A stretch of 64,000 bases of DNA from Bacteroidota bacterium (GTDB lineage Bacteria > Bacteroidota > Bacteroidia > Bacteroidales > UBA10428): positions 139,653 to 203,652 of the forward strand of contig JAEZZA010000010.1 in assembly GCA_023442525.1 (NCBI GenBank), in the 5' to 3' direction. Shown here in pieces: positions 26,578 to 34,989 of this stretch. The first letter of the stretch is position 1; each line of letters starts with the position of its first letter. Under the pieces are notes generated by a model. It ran no database searches. It had not been told where the DNA came from and worked only from the letters and a program-made list of their open reading frames with translations. A program made the position numbers and the translations under genes.

Positions 26578-27135
26578 TCAAATATTTCCACTAAGTTTTT
26601 TCCTGATGACCTTCAGGGCCCGGTACATATGATTTTCTACAGTCCGCAATGAAAGTCCGAGCTTTTCGGCTATCTCTTCATGGGTCAAACATTCTATACG
26701 GCTTAACGTGAAGACTTGTCTCTGTTGCTCCGGTAAATGTTCTACTATTGAACTTATCAATTCTTCAAGGTCACTGCCAATAACCTTTTCATATGTTACA
26801 TCGGCAAAAAGTTCATCTTCTCTGATCGCAGTCTCATAATACCTGTCCCTAACAGATCTTCTTATTATAATATTATAGATAGCATTTACAGCTGATTTAT
26901 AGATATAACTCCTGATCTCCTGTCTTTCATCCAGCATTTTGCGGTTGAGCCAGAGGTTCATGAAAACTGACTGAACAAGATCTTCTGCCTCCTGGTTATT
27001 GCCAAGAAACCTTAATGAAAAGTAGTAAATCTTCTTTCCATAACGATCATAGAGTGACTTAAAAGCAACTTTGTCGTCATTCCGGATATTGATAACAAGG
27101 ATATTATCATTGTTATGATTGGCTCTATCTGACAT
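26578..27135 (-). CDS. ECF-family RNA polymerase sigma factor
   Basis: A 185-residue sigma-70-family factor of the extracytoplasmic-function type. Region 2 (LYDRYGKKIYYFSLRFLGNNQEAEDLVQSVF) contacts the -10 element and core polymerase; this is described in two halves, LYDRYGKKIYYFSLRFL and NNQEAEDLVQSVF. Region 4 contains the helix-turn-helix LTHEEIAEKLGLSLRTVENHMYRA. The order sigma, FecR, SusC, SusD is the classic transenvelope signalling arrangement of Bacteroidota. It probably activates the susCD promoter in the 167-bp gap after fecR. Confidence 0.92.
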   Translation of the reverse strand: MSDRANHNNDNILVINIRNDDKVAFKSLYDRYGKKIYYFSLRFLGNNQEAEDLVQSVFMNLWLNRKMLDERQEIRSYIYKSAVNAIYNIIIRRSVRDRYYETAIREDELFADVTYEKVIGSDLEELISSIVEHLPEQQRQVFTLSRIECLTHEEIAEKLGLSLRTVENHMYRALKVIRKKLSGNI

Positions 27136-27236
27136 CTGAAGCCTGAAACAGGTGCGGATTATCCCTTTTGTTCGCTAATATAATAATTTGTGCCAAATTT
27201 CTACCATACATAAATCGCGTCCCTGAATATAATCGC

Positions 27237-27267
27237 TATTCGCTGAAACGATGCATAATAGCGAATA
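27237..27267. repeat. Inverted repeat after the hipA remnant
   Basis: TATTCGCT (27237-27244) and AGCGAATA (27260-27267) are perfect 8-bp arms around a 15-bp loop, just beyond the stop of the hipA remnant. It could be a weak terminator or a leftover binding site; no T-run supports termination strongly. Confidence 0.35.
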
Positions 27268-27272
27268 TACTG

Positions 27273-27913
27273 CTATAACCGAATCAAGGTAGCTGCTATT
27301 GTCTCACGCAGTTTGGGTGATACCTTTACTTCATCGGCATAGGTTCTCCATTGGCTTACTGTGTTATTGATTTTCTCAATAGTTTCTGCGGCTTTTTTAT
27401 TTTTGATGGATTTGCCAATGATGAGTAAATCGTCTTTGGTAATATCGGTGCGTTTGCCATTGATACTTAAAGCATGTTGACTTACCCATTTATGCATGGG
27501 CTGGTAGGCATGGCAAACATCATAGGCCGGCGCCAGCTCCCATTTTCCATCCTTTTTCAGGCGGAAGGCAAAGTTCTTCGTATGATCATCGCAGTTACGG
27601 GCCAACACATTGAACACCATTCTGCGAAACAACTGCTCAGCATCCGGATAGGGAAGCTTTACCGGTCAGGCAGCACATCGGCCAATAAGCCGGGTAAGCC
27701 TTTGAATGTATCGAAAGAAGGATCTGACTTTTTACGCAAGGAGGGAAAATTAAAAATGCTTTTAGATACACTCACAGGCATTTGAAGTGGAGACAATTCC
27801 CAGCCTTTACTCCTGAATTTGGAATCATATTCAAAAGTGGCGTAACCGGTATCATCATCCCAGACTACCGCACCCGCTAATTCGCCCCATATTTTTACTA
27901 ATGCCGTATTCAT
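27273..27913 (-). pseudogene. HipA-like kinase toxin, inactivated by internal deletion
   Basis: Two pieces of a HipA-type kinase lie head to tail. Piece one (27913-27659, ATG two bases after the antitoxin stop) matches the N-terminal domain: VKIWGELAGAVVWDDDTGYATF to GLLADVLPDR, then stop. Piece two (from about 27655 to 27273) matches the C-terminal lobe: PYPDAEQLFRRMVFNVLARN, CDDHTKNFAF and ELAPAYDVCHA, which retain the catalytic and metal-binding Asp residues. Full HipA is about 420 residues; about 210 are present. The missing middle includes the ATP-binding loop and much of the N-lobe. The junction is also out of frame and produces TAA directly after DR. The kinase should therefore be dead. 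Confidence 0.8.
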
Positions 27914-27915
27914 TT

Positions 27916-28263
27916 TTACCAATCTGATTTTTCAGGATCCTCTATTTTGGTATTTCTTGCTCTTTTGCGTTTTTTCTGCTCGGCTTTGGCCAATGCCAGC
28001 GGGCTGATGGTCTGTTGCACTTCAAAGGCATCCATTACCTGCAGTTGGTCCAGCACCCGAAGCACCTGAATAAGGGTCGCCAGGGTAACCGTTTCTCCCC
28101 GCTCCAATAAACTGAGGGTGGAACGACTGATGCCCGCCTCATGCGACAGAACATCCTGGGTTTTGTTTTGCTCCAGCCGGTGATGCTTTACAAAAGCCCC
28201 GATATGAGCTGCCAGAGCCTGGTCACCCATAGAGTGCCAAAATATGAATGCTTTATCAGTCAT
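27916..28263 (-). CDS. hipB: HipB-like antitoxin/repressor
   Basis: A 115-residue protein with a Xre-type helix-turn-helix at about residues 24-80 (RLEQNKTQDVLSHEAGISRSTLSLLERG), described here as the Cro/C1 fold with HEAGISRSTLSLLERG as recognition segment. The basic tail (EQKKRKRARNTK) and immediate linkage to a hipA gene identify it as the HipB antitoxin, which binds DNA and neutralises the kinase. The frame is intact although the toxin is not, so it may now act only as a local repressor. Start ATG 28261-28263; stop TAA is two bases before the hipA ATG. Confidence 0.8.
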   Translation of the reverse strand: MTDKAFIFWHSMGDQALAAHIGAFVKHHRLEQNKTQDVLSHEAGISRSTLSLLERGETVTLATLIQVLRVLDQLQVMDAFEVQQTISPLALAKAEQKKRKRARNTKIEDPEKSDW

Positions 28264-28320
28264 AATGTGCTTTATTATCCATTTGCGAATTATATCTCAT
28301 GCAAAAATAACAGAAGCTTG

Positions 28321-28332
28321 TTATTCGAATAA
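28321..28332 (-). promoter_or_regulatory. Palindrome upstream of the HipB-like gene
   Basis: TTATTCGAATAA is a perfect 12-bp palindrome, 58 bp before the hipB start. TATTCG words also occur in the inverted repeat at 27237-27267. HipB-type repressors bind short palindromes, so this is a candidate operator; it is short enough to be chance. Confidence 0.3.
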
Positions 28333-28384
28333 TGAATGATAAATCATGCGGTCGGTCTATCACAATATGATATATCAATGAAGA

Positions 28385-28930
28385 TTAATAATCAAAATCT
28401 TCATTCACCCAATCTGAAATATCTCCGGAACTATCATCATGTTTTTTCGGTGTATTGTCATATTTCATTTGCCTTGCTACTTCATCACAAACAGTACAAT
28501 ATCCGGGGAATGGACATGAATTTTGGTCATAATCGCAGAACTCAATATGTGATTCGCTGAATGACAGGGGAACATGCTTTTCATTCCAAAAATTCCTTAT
28601 AAATGAATACCGGCTATACATGGGATAATCTGCCGGAAAATCGAGTATAAAATGAAATACTTCCAAGGTTTTTTCCAACTCGGTTGAAAGCAATGCTTTC
28701 TCATCATCCGTAAGCATTTCAGGCGGAGGTAAATATTCCGGAGCGATCCCGGTCATTCGCGACACCGGGATTTCTTCACCATAAACATATTCTTCAACAT
28801 AAGACAAATCCTCAAGTTCCGGTTCGTTGTCAGGATCAGCTTCTGACTCTAACCATATTTCATGTGGAGGGCTTATTTTCCATGTAGCTCTCCTTAAATC
28901 ATTAATAAGTTGTTCTAAATATCGTTGCAT
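28385..28930 (-). CDS. Acidic protein with a four-cysteine cluster, unknown
   Basis: A 181-residue acidic protein with no signal peptide. An N-terminal amphipathic helix (YLEQLINDLRRATW) leads to a Pro/Glu-rich middle and a C-terminal cluster CDYDQNSCPFPGYCTVCDEV with spacing C-x6-C-x5-C-x2-C that could bind zinc or an iron-sulfur cluster. The Asp-rich end (SDWVNEDFDY) is disordered-looking. It is divergent from the SWIM/SNF2 helicase gene with 138 bp between starts; this neighbourhood suggests a helicase-associated role, which is inference. No named family recognised. Confidence 0.6.
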   Translation of the reverse strand: MQRYLEQLINDLRRATWKISPPHEIWLESEADPDNEPELEDLSYVEEYVYGEEIPVSRMTGIAPEYLPPPEMLTDDEKALLSTELEKTLEVFHFILDFPADYPMYSRYSFIRNFWNEKHVPLSFSESHIEFCDYDQNSCPFPGYCTVCDEVARQMKYDNTPKKHDDSSGDISDWVNEDFDY

Positions 28931-28974
28931 TGAAATTCACATTTAAATGTTTTTAATCCTGCCAGATGGATATC

Positions 28975-29027
28975 TTTGGAAACGGTACGAGGGAGACTTA
29001 TATTTTTGAACACGGTAATTTTTACCG
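28975..29027 (+). promoter_or_regulatory. Promoter and inverted repeat of the SNF2 helicase gene
   Basis: TTTG (28975-28978) and TATTTTTG (29001-29008) match the Bacteroidota -33 and -7 boxes, though the 22-bp spacing is slightly long. Immediately downstream, CGGTAA (29013-29018) and TTACCG (29022-29027) form a perfect inverted repeat with a 3-bp centre, located where a repressor would block transcription. The gene starts at 29069. Confidence 0.45.
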
Positions 29028-29068
29028 GTCAAATCGTTTAAATTTGAGAATTACAAAAATCCTTTCAC

Positions 29069-32000
29069 ATGGCTATTCAATTTGGCAAAACCTGGTGGGG
29101 TGAGCATTGGCTACGCTCACTGCAAAAAGTGGATTATGATAACCGCCTTCCCCGAGGCGCTTCCTATGCGCGGAACAACCATGTAAAAGAATTAAAAATA
29201 AAAGAGAATGCCATAAATGCAAAGGTTTCCGGCAGTCGACCTTCCCCATACAAGGTCAGCCTTATTGTACCCCCGTTCTTTGAGGACCAGGTTGAAACCC
29301 TGATGAAAGAAATAATTGCAAGGCCGGTACTGATCTCAAAACTCCTGAACAGGGAACTCGACCCCGAGATACTCATACTCGCTGAAAAAGCCGCGCTAAA
29401 AGTGTTCCCTAAACAATGGAACGACCTGAAAATGCAATGTTCATGCCCCGACTGGGCCGTGCCATGCAAACACCTTGCATCGGTAATTTACATGGTGAGT
29501 CGCGAAATTGATAATAACCCTTTTCTGGTATTCGAAATTCATAAAGTTCATCTCCTTGATGAATTAAAGAAAAGGGGGATATTGGTTGCAGATCCCAGAA
29601 AGACAGAAATTCCATTGCTCACCGATATGCTTAAGCCGGTCAAAACGGTTCAAAAAAATTGGAATGATGAGATGGCCTATGATCGTGTGGATTTCTCCGG
29701 TCTGCAAGATATTTCAGAAGCTATTGCTCATTTATTGCCTGATTCGCCGCCGTTTTACGGCAATGGCAATTTCCGCGACAAATTTGAGGTTCAGTTTTAT
29801 CGCTGCGCAAAACAGGCGGGACGTATCCTGTCGAAAAAACTGAGCATGGATGAATTATCCCCGGCCGGCAAAGATTCCATACAACTTAATTATCATTCAA
29901 CTCTTGGGATTGTGATTGATGGAAATAATTTGGCTCATGTTACCGGAGATCATCATGATGCAAATTACCCTGAACAACTGATCCCTGCTCTATTTAAACT
30001 TAACCCTGATCATTTGGCAGATTATCAGCCATCCGTTGCAGCCTTTCATAAAATATTGTTCGCTGCGTTTCATTTTATCGCAAATGGTAACATAGTTCCC
30101 CAGATAGTTCAGACAACAGATAAAAAGTTTATTATCAGATGGATACCTGCTCTGATAGATGGTGAAGTCCGGCAGATCACAGGAAAACTCGGTAGATTGT
30201 TACCGCCGGGAACTTTTCTTATTGAGAGAAATGTAATAAACAATAAACAATTGATTCCTGTACTTAACCAGGCCAACGAATTACTCTCCATATTTATTAC
30301 CACTTTAATTTCCAGGCTGTCAAAGCCGTCTACCGGCGATCTGATCGAGGATATTTTCTTTAAAGCCAATGCATACCCATTTTCGGGTGTTGGTGAAAAT
30401 GCGCTGAGTGGTGGAATTAAAGTTTGGCTTGACCGGTACCATCTGACCACGGAAAAATTCAAACCGGTGATCACTGTTTCTGAACTGGACAACGATGAAT
30501 TCGATGTGCAGGTCAGCATTGAGGATATGGACGATACCGCAGGTCTGCCCTTACCGGTTTCAGCAATTTTGCAGGAAAGCCGGTACGAGAAGCAGAGATT
30601 TAAGATTTTGCAAAATCTTTCCCTGCTTTCTCCTTTTATTCAGGGACTAGACAGGCATATCAATTCCGGAGGTATCCGTCCTATACATTTCAACATCGCT
30701 GAATTCGGTCCTTTTTTGGTTGAAGTACTGCCTGCCGTAAGACTCCTTGACATTAAGATATTATTGCCGGTATCTCTGCGGGAACTTTTAAGGCCCAGGC
30801 CCACCGTAAAACTTACCCGAAGTAAGGAACAACCAGGATTCGTCAGGCTCGACGATTTGTTGTCGTTCAACTGGCAGGTAGCACTGGGTGATTCATTGAT
30901 TTCACCTGAAGAATTCGGAAAATTACTTAACAATGCCACTGGTCTCTTTCGCTTCAAAGAAAACTATATTTATGTGAATGAAGCGGAAATGGAAAAGCTC
31001 CATAAATTTTTCACGTCCGACAAACAACTGAATTCTTATCAATTGCTTCAAACCGCGTTGGCTGAGGAGTATGAAGGGGCTCCTGTAACCCTCACAGATG
31101 AAGTTCGTGAATTAATCAGAGAGCTTACTTCTACAGAAAATGTGAAATTGCCTTCAGGACTAACGGCTCAACTCCGCCCATACCAGCATCGTGGTTATTC
31201 GTGGCTGTACCGTAACAGCAGGATCGGATTCGGCAGCATAATCGCTGATGATATGGGTTTGGGTAAAACCCTCCAGGTTATAACCATATTGCTGAAATTA
31301 AAAGAAGAAAACGCCATTAACAAGAAACACAAAGCTTTAGCTGTGGTCCCGACAGGACTTCTTGTTAACTGGCAGACTGAAATTTCAAAATTTGCTCCCG
31401 TACTTTCTTCGTTTATTTATCATGGAACGGCGCGTGATATAGATTTATTTGATGCCGATATTTTACTTACCACATATGGTGTACTGCGAAGCGATGCTGA
31501 AATATTAAAGAAACTTAAGTGGCAGGTGATGATCATTGATGAGGCGCAGAATATAAAAAATAATGATACAGCCCAGGCGAAAGCCATTAAAAGCATTCCG
31601 GCCAATATCCGTATTGCCATGAGCGGAACTCCTGTTGAAAACCGTTTATCTGAATTCTGGTCAATCATGGATTTTGCAAATAAAGGATATCTGGGTAATG
31701 AGAAGATTTTCAAAAGCGAGTTTGCAGAACCGATACAAATTTTTAATGATGAAAAGGCGGTCGAAAAATTCCGGAAAATTACTTCTCCGTTCATGATGCG
31801 CCGCATGAAAACGGATAAATCGATCATTTCTGATCTTCCCGATAAAATGGAACAGAACCAGTTCGCATTATTAACAGGACAACAGGCAGCTCTTTATGAG
31901 CGAACCATGAAAGCGGCGATGGATGAAATTGAGGGATTACGGGAAAGCAATGGCAGGTCGCTGTTTAAGAGGCAGGGATTGGTGTTGCAAATGATCCTTG

Positions 32001-32581
32001 CCCTTAAACAGATATGCAATCATCCGACTCAATTTCTTAAGAACGGGAAATTCGATCCCATGCTTTCGGGAAAAATGGTGTTGCTTTTTGAATTGCTCGA
32101 TAGTATTGCCGAGGGCTCTGAGAAAGTGCTTATCTTTACCCAGTTCCGTGAAATGGGCGACTTACTGGAACGGTTTATCAGTGAACGGACTGGCGAGAAG
32201 CCCCTGTTTTATCACGGTGGCTCCAGCGTTCAGCAAAGACAGGACATGGTGGAACGTTTTCAGCATAATCGTGCGGACAGAGTTTTTATACTTTCACTTA
32301 AAGCGGCCGGAACGGGGTTAAACCTCACCGCTGCCTCGCATGTAATCCATTACGATCTTTGGTGGAACCCCGCTGTGGAGAATCAGGCAACGGACCGTGC
32401 GTATCGTATCGGACAAAAGAAAAATGTAATGGTGCATCGGTTTATAACCAAAAATACTTTCGAAGAGCGAATTGATGAAATGATCAGGCAAAAGAAGAAC
32501 CTGGCGGATCTGACTGTGGCAACCGGCGAAAGCTGGATCGGAAAGCTGAGCAATAAGGAATTAAGGGAAATATTCAGATAG
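29069..32581 (+). CDS. SWIM zinc-finger SNF2-family helicase
   Basis: An 1170-residue SWI2/SNF2 ATPase. The N-terminus opens FGKTWWGEHWLRSL, usual for SWIM proteins, and the SWIM finger CxCx6CxH is at C124, C126, C133 and H135. A long linker region (about 150-690) follows. The helicase core begins near residue 695 (LRPYQHRGYSWLYR), with motif I ADDMGLGKT near 725-735, DEAQ near 822, SGTPVENRLSEFW, and the C-terminal helicase half with FTQFREMGDLLE, YHGGSS, LKAAGTGLNLT and DRAYRIGQ. It is a DNA-translocating remodeler rather than a strand separator. Its partners and targets in bacteria are not known. It is divergent from a Cys-cluster protein. Confidence 0.9.
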   Translation: MAIQFGKTWWGEHWLRSLQKVDYDNRLPRGASYARNNHVKELKIKENAINAKVSGSRPSPYKVSLIVPPFFEDQVETLMKEIIARPVLISKLLNRELDPEILILAEKAALKVFPKQWNDLKMQCSCPDWAVPCKHLASVIYMVSREIDNNPFLVFEIHKVHLLDELKKRGILVADPRKTEIPLLTDMLKPVKTVQKNWNDEMAYDRVDFSGLQDISEAIAHLLPDSPPFYGNGNFRDKFEVQFYRCAKQAGRILSKKLSMDELSPAGKDSIQLNYHSTLGIVIDGNNLAHVTGDHHDANYPEQLIPALFKLNPDHLADYQPSVAAFHKILFAAFHFIANGNIVPQIVQTTDKKFIIRWIPALIDGEVRQITGKLGRLLPPGTFLIERNVINNKQLIPVLNQANELLSIFITTLISRLSKPSTGDLIEDIFFKANAYPFSGVGENALSGGIKVWLDRYHLTTEKFKPVITVSELDNDEFDVQVSIEDMDDTAGLPLPVSAILQESRYEKQRFKILQNLSLLSPFIQGLDRHINSGGIRPIHFNIAEFGPFLVEVLPAVRLLDIKILLPVSLRELLRPRPTVKLTRSKEQPGFVRLDDLLSFNWQVALGDSLISPEEFGKLLNNATGLFRFKENYIYVNEAEMEKLHKFFTSDKQLNSYQLLQTALAEEYEGAPVTLTDEVRELIRELTSTENVKLPSGLTAQLRPYQHRGYSWLYRNSRIGFGSIIADDMGLGKTLQVITILLKLKEENAINKKHKALAVVPTGLLVNWQTEISKFAPVLSSFIYHGTARDIDLFDADILLTTYGVLRSDAEILKKLKWQVMIIDEAQNIKNNDTAQAKAIKSIPANIRIAMSGTPVENRLSEFWSIMDFANKGYLGNEKIFKSEFAEPIQIFNDEKAVEKFRKITSPFMMRRMKTDKSIISDLPDKMEQNQFALLTGQQAALYERTMKAAMDEIEGLRESNGRSLFKRQGLVLQMILALKQICNHPTQFLKNGKFDPMLSGKMVLLFELLDSIAEGSEKVLIFTQFREMGDLLERFISERTGEKPLFYHGGSSVQQRQDMVERFQHNRADRVFILSLKAAGTGLNLTAASHVIHYDLWWNPAVENQATDRAYRIGQKKNVMVHRFITKNTFEERIDEMIRQKKNLADLTVATGESWIGKLSNKELREIFR

Positions 32582-32673
32582 GACAAACTGGTCTTCTAAA
32601 TCTTCTAAGTCAAGCCTACTTCCTCCAGCCAATTTTTATGAGCCTCTAAATAATGCGATATGCAATTTTTTTT

Positions 32674-32692
32674 AGCCACTAATGCACGAATT
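32674..32692. repeat. Dispersed AGCCAC repeat, copy 2
   Basis: AGCCACTAATGCACGAATT matches 18007-18025 at 17 of 19 positions. Confidence 0.4.
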
Positions 32693-32712
32693 AAACACAT
32701 CTAGGTCGCAAA

Positions 32713-32737
32713 CCTGACAGGAGCAATACCTGTCAGG
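32713..32737. repeat. CCTGACAGG/CCTGTCAGG palindrome
   Basis: Perfect 9-bp arms (32713-32721 and 32729-32737) around a 7-bp loop, preceded by GTCGCAAA, the same lead as the copy at 36263. Part of the dispersed CCTGWCAGG family. Confidence 0.55.
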
Positions 32738-32747
32738 AAGCGCCACT

Positions 32748-32775
32748 TGCTTCGTCGCTGACGCAATGACTGGAG
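32748..32775. repeat. Partial TTGCTTCGTCG / GCAATGACTGGAG element
   Basis: TTGCTTCGTCG (from 32748) and GCAATGACTGGAG (ending 32775) match the right side of the large hairpin element at 54369-54435, with the intervening bases shortened. A degenerate or truncated copy. Confidence 0.5.
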
Positions 32776-32953
32776 CTGATTGGCAGATGCTGTGGCTACG
32801 CTCCTCGCGATTCCTCTGCCGCATGAATTTATTCATGCAGCAGATCGAGGACACTAAGAAAGATCGAAAATACAATACAACAGGAAGGTGAGGTGTATCA
32901 CTAAACCCATTTTCTCTTTGAACGTATACCAAATCTGAACCAACATTGAGGAT

Positions 32954-33430
32954 ATGCGGAGAATTTTGTATGTAATTGTTACTGTTATCATTTGTAACAT
33001 TCCGGTAAAGGCCCAGAGAGAGCAGGTATGGATGATCGGACCCATGGTGCACTTTAATATCAGTGAAAAGAAAATGCGCCCGTCGTTTGCCATAGAGCTG
33101 TCGTGGTGGGATTATACACACTGGCCGTATAGTCTGGATGCAGGTATCGAATTCGAAAAGAAAAAGATACGGATCTATAGCGAAGCCCAGACAGGAATCG
33201 GGATATTGGGCGTATCATTCGGACCGGTACTGGAATTGAGAACCGATGAATTTAAACTCGGAATCGGACCACAATGGTCTGTATGGGCAAATTACTTTGG
33301 GGGATTTGACATGAGATTAAGAAAAGTGGGTGAGAGTTTCAGCTATTGCCCGGGATTATACTTTAAACTTCCGCTGGGAATTGAGGTTGATGGTGATCAC
33401 AGAGATCACGACTGGGATTGGGATGATTGA
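32954..33430 (+). CDS. Small secreted protein, unknown
   Basis: A 158-residue protein with a signal peptide (MRRILYVIVTVIICNIPVKA, cleavage before QRE). Strand-like segments follow (GPMVHFNISEKKMRPSFAIEL, GISVSFGPVLEL-like VSFGPVLELRTDEFKLGIGP, GLYFKLPLGIEV), suggesting a small beta-barrel or lipocalin-like sheet. The end is a short His/Asp-rich tail (DGDHRDHDWDWDD) that could bind metal. No family recognised. It stands alone on the plus strand. Confidence 0.6.
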   Translation: MRRILYVIVTVIICNIPVKAQREQVWMIGPMVHFNISEKKMRPSFAIELSWWDYTHWPYSLDAGIEFEKKKIRIYSEAQTGIGILGVSFGPVLELRTDEFKLGIGPQWSVWANYFGGFDMRLRKVGESFSYCPGLYFKLPLGIEVDGDHRDHDWDWDD

Positions 33431-33517
33431 GAATACAACCAAAACTAAACCTTTTTTTCGGGTACCTGTTATTCCTTTCAAATTCTGACTATTTAAATAT
33501 TAACCTTATCCAACCTT

Positions 33518-33616
33518 ATGAAAAATATCCTGTTACCGGGTATATTTCTGGTATTAATTACCATTTCACTATCCTGCAGCAAAGAGGTGTTTGTTTCTGA
33601 TAAAGCAAATCAATGA
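33518..33616 (+). CDS. 32-residue lipoprotein-like peptide
   Basis: ATG 33518 to TGA 33614-33616 encodes 32 residues: a hydrophobic signal core (LLPGIFLVLITISLSC) with a lipobox LSC and a short mature tail (SKEVFVSDKANQ). The CSK opening is typical of Bacteroidota lipoproteins. It is probably a truncated remnant of a larger lipoprotein gene, but could be a real small lipoprotein. The preceding TTAACCTTATCCAACC is typical of local 5' leaders. Confidence 0.45.
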   Translation: MKNILLPGIFLVLITISLSCSKEVFVSDKANQ

Positions 33617-33675
33617 CTCCTTCAAGCCTTTAATTAGAATTAGATTTCAATTATAATAATCAATAATTAGCGGAT

Positions 33676-34278
33676 ATGAGAAAATTAATTGTGTTGTCTT
33701 TTATGTCGCTTGATGGTGTTGTACAGGGTCCCGGCGGTCCTGAAGAAGATACTTCTAACGGATTCAAACACGGTGGATGGGTTACACCGTTTTTTGATGA
33801 ATTCCTGGGAAAGGTCATGGAAGGCCAAATGACTCGCAATGCCGATCTGTTGCTCGGGAGGAAAACTTACGAGATATTTGCAGCTTACTGGCCATTCCAT
33901 GAAGAAGAATGGCCCGGTATCGGAGAAGCTAAGAAATATGTGGCATCAAATACCCTCACCAGTGGCGACTGGAGAAATTCTGTTATACTTAGCGGCAATG
34001 TTGAAGATAAGATAAGACGACTCAAAAATGAAGACGGTCCGGAACTGCAGGTTCACGGAAGTCCCAATTTTATACAAACTTTGCTTAAATTTGACCTGGT
34101 TGACGAGCTGTGGATGAAAACTTTCCCTGTAACTCTGGGTAAAGGCAAGCGGTTGTTCGATGATGGCGCCATACCGGCTAATTTCAAACTGCTTGATTGC
34201 AAGGTATCACCTTTGGGAGTAATAGTTGCAAATTACAAGCGCGAGGGGGAAGTTAAAACCGGTTTGATTGGCGTATAA
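33676..34278 (+). CDS. Dihydrofolate-reductase-fold (RibD C-terminal type) reductase
   Basis: A 200-residue protein of the DHFR/RibD-C fold: MRKLIVLSFMSLDGVVQGPGG at the start, LLGRKTYEIFAAYWP, YVASNTLTSGDW, LQVHGSPNFIQTLLKFDLVDELWMKTFPVTLGKGKRLF near the end (in parts: VHGSPNFIQTLL; DELWMKTFPVTLGKGKRLF). These match the YyaP/YwjB-type family, NADPH-dependent reductases of unknown substrate. It lies alone, after a remnant lipoprotein gene. Confidence 0.8.
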   Translation: MRKLIVLSFMSLDGVVQGPGGPEEDTSNGFKHGGWVTPFFDEFLGKVMEGQMTRNADLLLGRKTYEIFAAYWPFHEEEWPGIGEAKKYVASNTLTSGDWRNSVILSGNVEDKIRRLKNEDGPELQVHGSPNFIQTLLKFDLVDELWMKTFPVTLGKGKRLFDDGAIPANFKLLDCKVSPLGVIVANYKREGEVKTGLIGV

Positions 34279-34418
34279 TACATAAAACGTAAGTGGCTAC
34301 TTTCAGCACTTACATGCGATAACCCTAATCTTTGATCTGATCGAAGTTCTGCCGGTTTTTGCAGATTAAAAGCAACCTTTAGAGATAATGCTTCATCTGA
34401 AATTATATTAGTCACATA

Positions 34419-34967
34419 ATGAGAAATTTGACCTTCCTGATCCTGTTGTTATCTTTAGCAGGGTGTTCAAAAGACATAAGCATTGACGACAATAAAGGTC
34501 CGGAAATGCCTGCGAACATAACCTTCGATCTGAATCATGATGGAATCGATGATATCAGCATAGAATATTCCAGCTTTACATGGGATGGTAGAAATACTTC
34601 CGGTAACGGAATAGACGGAAAACTGGCACCTTTAAACGGTAGCAGTATACTCGCCATAAATAATGAGGCAACATTATTTCTCGAAAAAAACGACATAGTT
34701 CCCAGGGAGGTTGAATTACCATTGGATTGGACAAATTCTGAGAGGGACCTGGTAAGTGTACAGACTTCATACGAAAATGGCCAGAAATGGCCGGATGAAT
34801 GGGATGTGAACAGGAAAAATAGCATGTGCGATTATCTGGGCGTGTTAATCCAAAAAGACAAACCATTTGTAGGGTGGGTAAAAATCAAGATAAATATTTC
34901 CAGCGGCGAGGTTCTGATTATCGATAAAGAGTTTACATCGGGTGAATACATAGTTATTGACAGATAG
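34419..34967 (+). CDS. Lipoprotein of unknown function
   Basis: A 182-residue lipoprotein (MRNLTFLILLLSLAGCSKD, lipidated Cys16). The mature part starts with an Asp/Asn-rich stretch, FDLNHDGIDDISIEYSSF, that resembles a calcium-binding loop (DLNHDGIDD), and ends in IDKEFTSGEYIVIDR. No family recognised; probably located in the periplasm or on the surface. It converges on the DUF488 gene. Confidence 0.6.
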   Translation: MRNLTFLILLLSLAGCSKDISIDDNKGPEMPANITFDLNHDGIDDISIEYSSFTWDGRNTSGNGIDGKLAPLNGSSILAINNEATLFLEKNDIVPREVELPLDWTNSERDLVSVQTSYENGQKWPDEWDVNRKNSMCDYLGVLIQKDKPFVGWVKIKINISSGEVLIIDKEFTSGEYIVIDR

Positions 34968-34989
34968 CAGGAACTCCGGATACAGTTTA

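Larger units (their letters stand above)
32582..32953. other. 372-bp repeat-bearing intergenic region
   Basis: No gene supported. It carries an AGCCAC-type repeat (32674-32692), a CCTGWCAGG palindrome (32713-32737) and a partial copy of the TTGCTTCGTCG...GCAATGACTGGAG element (about 32748-32775). The rest is low-complexity A/T-rich sequence leading into the next gene. Confidence 0.6.

Noticed and set aside
27273..28263. Active HipBA toxin-antitoxin system
   Set aside because: The kinase lacks about half of its length including the ATP-binding region, and the junction produces a stop codon.
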